From NCBI GenBank assembly GCA_017522745.1, contig JAFWYI010000222.1, forward strand, positions 1 through 13,462: a DNA stretch of 13,462 bases, written 5' to 3'. Origin of the DNA: Mailhella sp. GTDB lineage: Bacteria; Desulfobacterota; Desulfovibrionia; Desulfovibrionales; Desulfovibrionaceae. The first letter of the stretch is position 1; each line of letters opens with the position of its first letter. The notes below the pieces were generated by a model. That model was not told where the DNA came from. It was given only the letters and a program-made list of their open reading frames with translations, and made no database searches. Positions 7,778-13,462 of this stretch are shown here, piece after piece. A program made the position numbers and the translations under genes.

Positions 7778-8269
7778 TTATTCCAGCCCGTATTCATACT
7801 GCTCCAGCTTATCCAGAGTAGCAGACATCACCATAGCCATGACGCCGGACATCATGGCAACGGTCTGAGCGGGCACATCCGTGAGTTCCTTTTTCAAAAG
7901 CCTGCGGAAGAAAACCGCGGGACATTCCTGCGTCTGGGTCTTCACCATGGGGTCGGAATACGCCCGGAAGGGACCGTCGACGAAGTCCGTGGCCTGCTCC
8001 TCGCTGTAACCAAGGCGGCGCAATATGCTCTGCGTGCTTCGCAGGTATTCCACCACGACCACATTCGGTGCCTGCACCATGAGTCCGTAAAGAACAGCCG
8101 CGTGGACGTAGGCCCGCCATTCCCAGAGGAAGGCCGCCCGCTCTTCTTCGCTGGCAACAGGAAGCCCGGCGCGCTCAGCAATAGCCAGAGCCCCACGCTC
8201 ATCAGTATTCAATTCAAAAAGTATCGCCGCAGCTTCGATAGCCTGAGCAAGCGTAAGTTTGCGCTTCAT
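7778..8269 (-). CDS. Unrecognised helical protein, 163 residues
   Basis: I do not recognise this family. The protein is acidic to neutral and reads as mostly alpha-helical, without a signal peptide. It contains an early LTLAQAIEAAAILFEL helix, a Trp/Tyr-containing helix (FLWEWRAYVHAAVLYGLMV) and a YLRSTQSILRRLGYSEEQA helix pair. Near residues 112-126 is a segment with the only cysteine (TQECPAVFFRRLLKK), and then a Met-rich hydrophobic helix (VAMMSGVMAMVMSATLDKL) near the C-terminus that is too polar at the edges to call a membrane span with confidence. The ATG at 8269 has GGGAG at 8276-8280, 6-7 bases upstream. It follows the thiol oxidoreductase gene by 20 bases on the same strand, so the two are probably co-transcribed and may work together; that is inference. 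It ends in front of the inverted-repeat terminator at 7682-7729. Confidence 0.8.
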   Translation of the reverse strand: MKRKLTLAQAIEAAAILFELNTDERGALAIAERAGLPVASEEERAAFLWEWRAYVHAAVLYGLMVQAPNVVVVEYLRSTQSILRRLGYSEEQATDFVDGPFRAYSDPMVKTQTQECPAVFFRRLLKKELTDVPAQTVAMMSGVMAMVMSATLDKLEQYEYGLE

Positions 8270-8289
8270 GGTTCACTCCCTCTCAGATC

Positions 8290-8982
8290 TCAGCAACAGC
8301 CGCTGCCATCGAGCCCGCAGGCATAGGCAGAAACTTCGCTCTGTCCCGCCTCCGAAGACGCCAGCGCGGCCTCGATCTTGCCCTTCACTTCAGGATAGGG
8401 TGCATAACCGCGAGCCACAGCATGGAGCGTTCCGTCGTCGGCTTTCACGAACAGGCTGGGGTATACGACAAAATCACCAAGTATCTCTTCGGCTTCTGCC
8501 ATTTCTGCTTCGGCTTTCTGCTGAACAGCTTCAGATTCCAGCGCGTTTTCGAGAGTGCTGGCATCTACGCCCCAGCGGGACGCCGCATCGGTCTGGACAG
8601 CGAGGTCCAGCACGTCACGCCCCTGCGTATAGAACACCTCCTGAAAGGTCTCCATCTGCTCCAGCGCATGCCCCGGGACCAGCTTCTTGAGGGCCGCCAT
8701 GAGGAGTGCGGAACGCCGCGAATCCATGATCACGCTGTTTTCCTGCTTGAGCAGATCGAAAAAGCCCTGACTTATCTCGCGACCGGTCGTATCGCTGAGG
8801 CGCTGGAAAAAGGCCAGCAGACGAGGCGTACCCATTTTAGCTGTCGGCGTGGGTTCATCCACGAGTTCGCCGCACAGAACGCGCACAGGAAAGCCATACT
8901 CTTCGGCCAGCTTCTGCATCACAGGAGCAAAACCGAAACACCACGGACAGAATACATCAGTAATATAAATAAAAGAAGCCAT
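8290..8982 (-). CDS. DsbA/FrnE-family thiol oxidoreductase, cytosolic, with Cys-rich C-terminal tail
   Basis: A 230-residue thioredoxin-fold protein. The N-terminus MASFIYITDVFCPWCFGFAP places the active-site CPWC at residues 12-15 directly after the first beta-strand, as in the FrnE-like branch of the DsbA family, with no signal peptide. A large helical insertion follows, and the cis-proline loop is VVYPSLFV (Pro175). The start at 8982 is chosen because it begins exactly at the first strand of the fold; the frame stays open for 46 more codons upstream but that part looks non-coding. GGGAAGG lies just before it, tightly spaced. The protein ends CGLDGSGCC: Cys222, Cys229 and Cys230. This is unusual for the fold and may be a second redox or metal-binding site. 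The family reduces, isomerises or oxidises disulfides in the cytosol; the substrate is unknown. The gene following at 8269 is probably in the same operon. Confidence 0.9.
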   Translation of the reverse strand: MASFIYITDVFCPWCFGFAPVMQKLAEEYGFPVRVLCGELVDEPTPTAKMGTPRLLAFFQRLSDTTGREISQGFFDLLKQENSVIMDSRRSALLMAALKKLVPGHALEQMETFQEVFYTQGRDVLDLAVQTDAASRWGVDASTLENALESEAVQQKAEAEMAEAEEILGDFVVYPSLFVKADDGTLHAVARGYAPYPEVKGKIEAALASSEAGQSEVSAYACGLDGSGCC

Positions 8983-9133
8983 GCCTTCCCATACCGCAAA
9001 AAATTTTTCCTTCCAAGAAAAAAGACATGGGGAAAATCCCAGAATCGCACCTGCGGGGCAGGTATTGCTCTTGCGGGCGCATACGGCTATGTTTATCATG
9101 GAAAAACGGTGCGGGACCATACCCTTCCCACGC

Positions 9134-9162
9134 TTGACGAAGGCCGGAACTTCACCTAGAAA
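9134..9162 (+). promoter_or_regulatory. Candidate sigma70 promoter for the nif3-like / zinc-ribbon transcript
   Basis: TTGACG at 9134-9139 (5 of 6 match to the -35 consensus) is separated by 17 bases from TAGAAA at 9157-9162 (4 of 6). Transcription would begin near 9169, about 40 bases before the ATG at 9209. A second candidate further upstream pairs TTGCGG at 9071 with TATCAT at 9094-9099, also at 17 bases. The 226-base gap (8983-9208) between the divergent genes also holds a 6-bp perfect hairpin, ACCTGC-ggg-GCAGGT, at 9049-9063, which could be an operator. Confidence 0.42.
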
Positions 9163-9208
9163 TATGAGTTCCCCAAGGTATCAGATACCCTTGCCCGCAG
9201 GAGAATCC

Positions 9209-10081
9209 ATGCTTCAGAGCGACATCATCACCGTCATCGAACAGACCGCTCCCCTTTCGCTCATGGCCGAATGGGACCGTTCCGGTGTGCAGGTTGCCTC
9301 GCCGCGCCGCGAGATCTGCCATCTCGCAGTCTGCCTCGACCCTACGCCTGAGCAGATCCTCACCGCTGTGGAAGCAGGGGCCGACATGGTACTCACGCAT
9401 CATCCTCTGGCCATGCGTGCAGAATGGGCAAACCGCCTCAACGGTTATACGGACGTACTGCGCACGCTGTATCGTCACGATGTCCCGCTCTACTCCTCCC
9501 ACACCTCGCTGGATGCCAATCCCCTTGGCCCCAGCGCATGGCTGCCTGACGAACTGGGACTGACCGACCGTGTCATCCTTGAGCCCACCGGCACCTTCAC
9601 CGCGCAGGACGGCACGCAGACCGAGGGCGGCTTCGGGCTTGCCGGGACTCTGCCCGAACCTGTGACTCTGGCTGAACTCTGCATCAGGATGCGCACCTTC
9701 CTGCCTGTGGAACGCATGAACGCCGTGGCCAGTCTCATCGGTGACCCGAAGCGCATGATCAGCCGCGTGGCTGTGTGTACGGGTTCCGGCTCCTCCCTCA
9801 TGGAAGACGCCGCCCGCGCCGGGGCCGACCTTTTCATCACGGGCGACGTGAAATATCACGACGCTCTGCCGCTGCTTTCGCGCCATGATGAACGCAGCTC
9901 GAATTTCTGCCCGATGTCTATCCTTGATGTGGGGCATTTTTCTCTGGAAGAAGAAATGATGCGCCGCTTCGCCATCCAGCTTGAAAAAGAGCTGGCTGGT
10001 GTGACGGTGACTTTTTTGCCGGGCCGGGATCCGTTCCAGCCCTTGACCTTTCTTTCTGAAGTACCGGAGGTACTGTCGTGA
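9209..10081 (+). CDS. Nif3-like dinuclear metal-centre protein (YbgI/DUF34 family)
   Basis: A 290-residue member of the Nif3/YbgI family, which forms toroidal hexamers holding a pair of metal ions per subunit; its cellular reaction is still poorly defined. All metal ligands known from E. coli YbgI can be matched: His64-His65 in THHPL, Asp102 in SSHTSLDA, and His243 with Glu247 in DVGHFSLE. GDVKYHDALPL is a further family segment. The start at 9209 is preceded by AGGAG at 9199-9203; the frame is open upstream to 8981 and includes an ATG at 9164, but that has no ribosome-binding site and adds sequence unlike the family. The last four bases (GTGA) overlap the start of the zinc-ribbon gene, a pairing often seen in proteobacteria and Firmicutes, so the products are probably functionally linked. 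Confidence 0.94.
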   Translation: MLQSDIITVIEQTAPLSLMAEWDRSGVQVASPRREICHLAVCLDPTPEQILTAVEAGADMVLTHHPLAMRAEWANRLNGYTDVLRTLYRHDVPLYSSHTSLDANPLGPSAWLPDELGLTDRVILEPTGTFTAQDGTQTEGGFGLAGTLPEPVTLAELCIRMRTFLPVERMNAVASLIGDPKRMISRVAVCTGSGSSLMEDAARAGADLFITGDVKYHDALPLLSRHDERSSNFCPMSILDVGHFSLEEEMMRRFAIQLEKELAGVTVTFLPGRDPFQPLTFLSEVPEVLS

Positions 10082-10866
10082 GCCTCTATCTCGAACAGAT
10101 CCGCCAGCTGGTGGCTCTCCAGCATGTGGACGACGGCATCCATGCCGTACACGTCGAACTCGAAGCCGCTCCCAAGGAAGTGGAAGAGCTTGAAAAGCGT
10201 TTCGCCGCTCAGGATAGCCAGCGCAACTGGCTCCTTGAAAAGCTCCAGCATCTGCAGGAACAGCAGAAGCGTATCGACGCTGATATCCAGGACGAGGAAT
10301 CCCGCCTCTCCAACAGCAAGAACAAGCTGATGCAGGTGGAAAACGACCGCGAATATCAGGCCATGATCCGTGAAATGGATACCATGGAACGCCAGAACCA
10401 GAACCGCGAAGAAGAACGCATGGCTCTGCAGGAAGAACGCGCCCTGCAGGAAGAAAACCTGCGCTCCGTGGAAGAGACCTGGAACGAACTCAAGATCGAG
10501 CTCGAACGCCAGAAGGAAAATCTGGAATTCCGCATCGGCCTCTCCAATGAAAAGCTCCAGACTCTGGAAGCTGACCGCAGCGCTGTGAGCGAAGGCATCC
10601 CCGCCCCTGTGCTGGCTCGCTACGAGTTCATCCGCAACCGTCTGCGCCACCCCGTCATCGTGCCCGTGGAAGAAGGCATCTGCTCCGGCTGCCACATCGC
10701 CATTCCCCCGCAGGTGTTCATCGACCTCCAGCGCGGCAACCACATCATGAGCTGCCCCAACTGCCAGCGTCTCATGTACTGGGGCAATCACTTCCAGGAT
10801 CCCGAAGCCGTCAAGGCCGCTGAAAAGCCCAAGATGGAATTCTTCGAAGATCAGAAGCTGTTCTAA
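10078..10866 (+). CDS. C4-type zinc-ribbon coiled-coil protein (CT398/DUF164 family)
   Basis: A 262-residue protein made of a long coiled coil (about residues 20-180, almost entirely Glu, Gln, Arg, Leu and Lys heptads) and a C-terminal zinc ribbon with Cys202-x2-Cys205 and Cys226-x2-Cys229. The start is a GTG at 10078 inside the GTGA overlap with the nif3-like stop. It has GGAGG at 10066-10070, 7 bases upstream, within the previous gene. The family resembles Chlamydia CT398 and Helicobacter HP0958, which have been linked to RpoN stability, flagellar and secretion functions in those species; the role here is not known. Only 9 bases separate its stop from the predicted 5' end of rnpB, so the rnpB promoter must lie within its last codons or rnpB is partly co-transcribed with it. 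Confidence 0.92.
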   Translation: MSLYLEQIRQLVALQHVDDGIHAVHVELEAAPKEVEELEKRFAAQDSQRNWLLEKLQHLQEQQKRIDADIQDEESRLSNSKNKLMQVENDREYQAMIREMDTMERQNQNREEERMALQEERALQEENLRSVEETWNELKIELERQKENLEFRIGLSNEKLQTLEADRSAVSEGIPAPVLARYEFIRNRLRHPVIVPVEEGICSGCHIAIPPQVFIDLQRGNHIMSCPNCQRLMYWGNHFQDPEAVKAAEKPKMEFFEDQKLF

Positions 10867-10867
10867 C
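10859..10867 (+). promoter_or_regulatory. Candidate rnpB promoter (extended -10) overlapping the stop codon of the zinc-ribbon gene
   Basis: TGTTCTAAC reads as TGn plus the -10 hexamer TCTAAC (4 of 6 match); the TAA stop of the upstream gene forms part of the hexamer. It would start transcription about 7 bases later, near 10874-10876, exactly where the P1 helix of RNase P RNA begins. The -35 region at 16-18 bases upstream is poor. Confidence 0.4.
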
Positions 10868-10875
10868 ACCTTTCC

Positions 10876-11231
10876 GGAGTCGGACGGGCTGTCGCTGCGG
10901 GCCGCAAGGTCCGGGGAGGAAAGTCCGGGCTTCACAGGGCAGGATGCTGGCTAACAGCCAGAGCGGGTGACCGCTGGCAAGCGCAACAGAAAGCAGACCG
11001 CCGTCCTTCGGGGCGGTAAGGGTGAAACGGTGAGGTAAGAGCTCACCGGCTGGCGTGGCGACACGTCAGGCCAGGCAAGCCCCATCCGAAGCAAGACCAA
11101 ATAGGGAAACCGGCCGGCCCGGCTCATGGTTTCCGGGTAGGTTGCTTGAAGGTACGGGTAACCGTGCCTCTAGAGGAATGACAGCCGCTGTTCTTAGGAA
11201 CGGTACAAAACCCGGCTTATAGTCTGACTCC
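10876..11231 (+). ncRNA. rnpB: RNase P RNA (bacterial class A)
   Basis: This is the catalytic RNA that removes 5' leaders from tRNA precursors. The ends pair as helix P1: GGAGTCGGAC at 10876-10885 with GTCTGACTCC at 11222-11231 (one G.U). Conserved blocks follow in order. These are GGGGAGGAAAGTCCGGGCT near 10913-10931, AACAGAAAGCAGACCGCC, AAGGGTGAAACGGTGAGG, GGTAAGAGCTCACCG (P12), GCAAGACCAAATAGGG, the GGGT of loop L15 at 11135-11138 that contacts the tRNA 3' CCA, AGAGGAATGACAGCCG, and ACAAAACCCGGCTTATAG at the 3' side of P4. P16/P17 appear as GGAAACC/GGTTTCC enclosing GCCG-GCC-CGGC, whose GCC loop corresponds to the pseudoknot loop of the E. coli RNA. One arm near 10997-11017 carries a UUCG tetraloop. 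The length of about 356 bases is normal for class A. Confidence 0.96.
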
Positions 11232-11238
11232 TTTTTTC

Positions 11239-11268
11239 AGGGAGGGAGCGAAAGTTCCCTCCCTTTTT
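11239..11268 (+). terminator. Intrinsic terminator of rnpB
   Basis: The arms AGGGAGGGA (11239-11247) and TCCCTCCCT (11256-11264) pair perfectly. A G.U and a C-G pair then close a GAAA tetraloop at 11250-11253. The stem runs directly into TTTTT (11264-11268). This is a textbook strong terminator, placed 7 bases after the P1 helix of RNase P RNA, and isolates ispDF from rnpB. Confidence 0.92.
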
Positions 11269-11334
11269 CATTTCAGGGCTTGCGCTAAGATCCGCAGTTT
11301 CTTCAGCCGCACCACAACGAATCCAGGAGGTTCC

Positions 11335-12522
11335 ATGCAGAACGAATGTTGGGGCATCATCCTTGCCGCCGGGCAGGGGAGCCGCATGGCCGAGGCCACC
11401 GGCGGCGAAGCCAAGCAGTTCCTGCGCTGGAAAGGCGCCCCTTTGTGGTGGCAGTCTGCCCTTGCCATGGCCGCTTCTCCTCGTATCCATGGGCTCGTGT
11501 TCGTCTTTCCCGCTGAACGACGAAAAGAAGCCGAAGCCGAACTGCGCCAGCTCGATCGCGCCCATTCCCTCGGCGTACGCCTTGCCGTCGCAGAAGGCGG
11601 AGCAAGGCGACAGGACTCCGTCCGCCACGGTCTGGAGGCCCTGCCCCCCTCCTGTTCCCGCGTTCTCGTGCATGACAGCGCCCGCCCCTTCCTCTCCACG
11701 GCACTGGTCTCTCGTCTGGTCGCGCCTCTTGACGCACAGCCCGGTCTGTGCGGCGTCATCCCCGGCCTTGCCGTGACCGATACCATCAAGGAAGTGGACG
11801 AGGACGGAATCGTCACGAACACCCCCGCACGCGCCCTGCTCCGCGCCGTGCAGACCCCGCAGGCCTTCCCTGTGGAAGAACTGCGTATGGCCCATGCCCG
11901 AGCCGAAGCCGAAGGCTGGAACGTGACAGACGATGCCTCGCTCATGGAGCAGTGTGAACTTCCCGTACTGGTCATCGAGGGCGATGCCGACAACATCAAA
12001 ATCACCAACCCGCAGGATCTCGCCATGCTCAAGGAAAACAAAACGCTCCTTCCCTGCTGCGGCTACGGCTACGACGTCCACGCCTATGGCGGCGACCGAC
12101 CTCTCGTTCTCGGCGGTGTCGAGATAGGTGGCGACTTCCTCATCAAAGCTCATTCCGACGGCGACGTACTCCTGCACGCCCTCATGGACGCTATCCTCGG
12201 CTGTCTCGCCGCGGGCGATATCGGCCACCTCTTCCCAGACAACGACCCGAAGTTCGACGGCATATCCTCCGTCGTCCTGCTCGACCACGTGATGGGAATG
12301 GCAGCCGAAGCCGGCCTGCGCCTCTGCCATGTCGATCTCACCGTCATCGCCCAGAAGCCCAAGCTCGCTCCCCATGCCGACAGCATACGCCGCAACGTAG
12401 CACGGCTGCTCGACCTGCCGCTCGACCATGTAGCCTTCAAAGCCACTACCGAGGAGAAACTCGGCTTCACCGGCGAACTCAAGGGTCTCAAAGCGGTTGC
12501 TCTGGTAAGCGCTGTACGATAG
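11335..12522 (+). CDS. ispDF: Bifunctional IspD-IspF isoprenoid enzyme (MEP cytidylyltransferase / MECDP synthase)
   Basis: A 395-residue fusion of two enzymes of the methylerythritol-phosphate pathway. Residues 1-235 are IspD, which joins CTP and 2-C-methyl-D-erythritol 4-phosphate. It has the nucleotide-binding loop GIILAAGQGSRM with Arg17, Lys27 in GGEAKQFL, and the HDSARPF and TPQAF segments. Residues 243-395 are IspF, which cyclises the phosphorylated product. Its GYGYDVHAYG holds metal ligands Asp247 and His249, AHSDGD holds His273, and DIGHLFPDNDP and KATTEEKLGFTG are also present. The intermediate step (IspE) is not in the fusion. AGGAGG at 11325-11330 lies 4 bases before the ATG. The gene begins 67 bases after the rnpB terminator, so it needs its own promoter, which I could not identify with confidence. 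Fused IspDF is known in alpha- and epsilonproteobacteria and in Desulfovibrio relatives. Confidence 0.96.
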   Translation: MQNECWGIILAAGQGSRMAEATGGEAKQFLRWKGAPLWWQSALAMAASPRIHGLVFVFPAERRKEAEAELRQLDRAHSLGVRLAVAEGGARRQDSVRHGLEALPPSCSRVLVHDSARPFLSTALVSRLVAPLDAQPGLCGVIPGLAVTDTIKEVDEDGIVTNTPARALLRAVQTPQAFPVEELRMAHARAEAEGWNVTDDASLMEQCELPVLVIEGDADNIKITNPQDLAMLKENKTLLPCCGYGYDVHAYGGDRPLVLGGVEIGGDFLIKAHSDGDVLLHALMDAILGCLAAGDIGHLFPDNDPKFDGISSVVLLDHVMGMAAEAGLRLCHVDLTVIAQKPKLAPHADSIRRNVARLLDLPLDHVAFKATTEEKLGFTGELKGLKAVALVSAVR

Positions 12523-12526
12523 CCGG

Positions 12527-12634
12527 ATGTCCTCACACCTCCGAAACTCCTCTTTGCTGCTCTTGCCGGAAGCTCCGCGCCACCGTCAAATTTTCCATCA
12601 CCATCTCAGGTCTCTCGCCTCTTCCTCCTTATGA
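12527..12634 (+). CDS. Candidate 35-codon leader/coupling ORF upstream of the ABC-F gene
   Basis: An ATG at 12527, 4 bases after the TAG of ispDF, opens a 35-codon frame that ends TTA-TGA. The TGA at 12632-12634 overlaps the ATG of the ABC-F gene (ATGA). The peptide is basic and rich in Ser, Leu, His and Arg, starting MSSHLRNSSLLLLPEAP and containing three consecutive His codons near residue 24. It has no strong ribosome-binding site (GCCGG just upstream), but its closeness to the ispDF stop would allow reinitiation. The ABC-F gene itself has no Shine-Dalgarno sequence, so ribosomes finishing this frame are the simplest way to start it. It could instead be a chance frame in a 108-base GC-rich gap. 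I do not recognise the peptide. Confidence 0.35.
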   Translation: MSSHLRNSSLLLLPEAPRHRQIFHHHLRSLASSSL

Positions 12635-13462
12635 ACATCACTATCCAGAATCTTTCCAAGTCCTATGGCGGCCGCGATATCTTCAGCGATTTCTCGCTGG
12701 ACATCGTGGATGGGATGCGCCTCTGCGTCTGCGGCCCTAACGGTACCGGCAAATCCACGCTCCTTCGCATGATGGCCGGTGTGGCGGCTCCCGATGGTGG
12801 CCGTGTCATCATCCCGCGCGGCTGCCGTGTGGGTTACGTAGAACAGATACTCGGAGAAGACGTACTCGACGTGCCTCTGCTCGAATGGGTGCAGGCCGCC
12901 CTGCCCGACTGGGGCGATTTCTGGCAGGAATGGGAAAAAGCGCAGGCTTCGGGCGACGAATCCGCCATGACCCGCCTCATGGCCCGCCAGCATGATCTGG
13001 AGACACGCTACGGCTACAATCCCGAACAGCGCGCCCAGACCGTGCTTTCCGGTCTTGGCTTCAGCCGCGACAAGTGGCGTCTTCCGCTTCGTCAGCTTTC
13101 CGGCGGCTGGCGCGAACGCGCCAAGCTGGCCCGCGTCCTCACAGCCGGTGCCGACGCTCTCCTGCTTGATGAACCGACCAACCATCTCGACCTTGAGGCC
13201 GTGGAATGGCTGGAAGAATTCCTCATGGACTTCAAGGGTGCCCTGGTATTCGTGGCGCACGACCGTGTATTCATGGATCACGTAGGCACGCATGTGCTTT
13301 ATCTTGGCGCGTCCAAGCCTATGTTCCGCAAGTGCAACTTCTCGAAATTCCTTGAACTTCAGGAAGAAATAGAAGAGCAGCGCGAACGCGAGGCCAAGCA
13401 GCTCGCCGACGATCTCGCCCACAAGATGGATTTCATCCGCCGCTTCAAGGCCAAGGCCACCA
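12631..13462 (+). CDS. ABC-F family ATPase, N-terminal part (runs off the window)
   Basis: The first 277 codons of a two-cassette soluble ATPase; the gene continues past the right edge. The first nucleotide-binding domain is complete: Walker A GPNGTGKST (35-43), Q-loop YVEQ (69-72), signature LSGGWRERA (156-164), Walker B LLLDEPTNHLD (177-187) and H-loop VAHDR with His210. The domain is followed by a Glu/Arg/Lys-rich coiled start (EEIEEQREREAKQLADDLAHKMDF), which is the interdomain linker (P-site tRNA-interaction motif) that defines ABC-F. There are no membrane segments. These proteins bind the ribosomal E site and relieve stalling (EttA, Uup, YheS) or protect against antibiotics. The second half is needed to assign the subgroup. 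The ATG at 12631 is the only start in the frame after the ispDF stop. It lacks a Shine-Dalgarno sequence and is preceded by a pyrimidine tract ending CCTCCTT. See the overlapping leader ORF at 12527. Confidence 0.93.
   Translation, partial: MNITIQNLSKSYGGRDIFSDFSLDIVDGMRLCVCGPNGTGKSTLLRMMAGVAAPDGGRVIIPRGCRVGYVEQILGEDVLDVPLLEWVQAALPDWGDFWQEWEKAQASGDESAMTRLMARQHDLETRYGYNPEQRAQTVLSGLGFSRDKWRLPLRQLSGGWRERAKLARVLTAGADALLLDEPTNHLDLEAVEWLEEFLMDFKGALVFVAHDRVFMDHVGTHVLYLGASKPMFRKCNFSKFLELQEEIEEQREREAKQLADDLAHKMDFIRRFKAKAT

Noticed and set aside
8266..8292. Possible selenocysteine read-through of the TGA ending the thiol oxidoreductase (after Gly-Cys-Cys), which would add 7 residues and end overlapping the next start codon
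   Set aside because: C-terminal Cys/Sec pairs exist in redox proteins and the host group can make selenoproteins. However, the only stem close by (AAGCG/CGCTT within the next gene) does not resemble a bacterial SECIS element, and the next gene has a good ribosome-binding site of its own.
9164..9211. Earlier ATG (9164) as the start of the nif3-like gene
   Set aside because: No ribosome-binding site precedes it and the 15 extra residues do not resemble the family N-terminus; the ATG at 9209 has AGGAG at the right distance.
12520..12633. IspDF and ABC-F lie in the same reading frame with only the TAG stop between them, suggesting a read-through fusion
   Set aside because: A gap of 36 codons without a further stop is not rare in GC-rich DNA, and no read-through context or biological reason for such a fusion is evident.
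12598..13422. Minus-strand open frame (274 codons) opposite the ABC-F gene
   Set aside because: The plus strand carries complete Walker A, signature and Walker B motifs; the reverse frame shows no domain.

Overview
This window comes from a Gram-negative bacterium, most likely a sulfate-reducing member of the Desulfovibrionaceae. The evidence is a bifunctional IspD-IspF fusion and its neighbourhood (a Nif3-family protein, a C4 zinc-ribbon coiled-coil protein, then the RNase P RNA gene). The coding regions are GC-rich. The genus is inferred, and gene order alone cannot fix it.

Positions 1-1862 hold the 3' end of a type I secretion adaptor (HlyD family), a strong shared terminator, a LysR-type regulator on the minus strand and a 367-base AT-richer divergent control region. 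Positions 1863-7623 encode a complete tripartite RND efflux pump in the order outer-membrane channel, periplasmic adaptor, inner-membrane pump. The two accessory proteins are lipoproteins with opposite sorting residues after the lipid-bearing cysteine: Ser for the outer-membrane channel and Asp for the inner-membrane-retained adaptor. The pump keeps its proton-relay Asp-Asp and Lys but has changed most of the phenylalanines of the AcrB drug pocket. A 19-bp perfect inverted repeat closes the operon.

Positions 7778-8982 (minus strand) are a two-gene unit: a cytosolic DsbA/FrnE-like CPWC oxidoreductase with a cysteine-rich C-terminal tail, and an unrecognised helical protein of 163 residues. From 9209 the plus strand carries a housekeeping cluster: nif3-like, an overlapping zinc-ribbon gene, rnpB with a clear terminator, ispDF, and the first half of an ABC-F ATPase running off the window.

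The most interesting structure is between ispDF and the ABC-F gene. The ABC-F start codon has no Shine-Dalgarno sequence. It is instead overlapped (ATGA) by the stop codon of a 35-codon open frame that begins 4 bases after the ispDF stop. This looks like a leader or coupling ORF controlling an ABC-F gene. No mobile element, CRISPR array or tRNA was seen, and I found no clearly novel multi-gene system. The best candidates for undescribed biology are this leader ORF, the thiol-protein/unknown-protein pair and the altered RND binding pocket.
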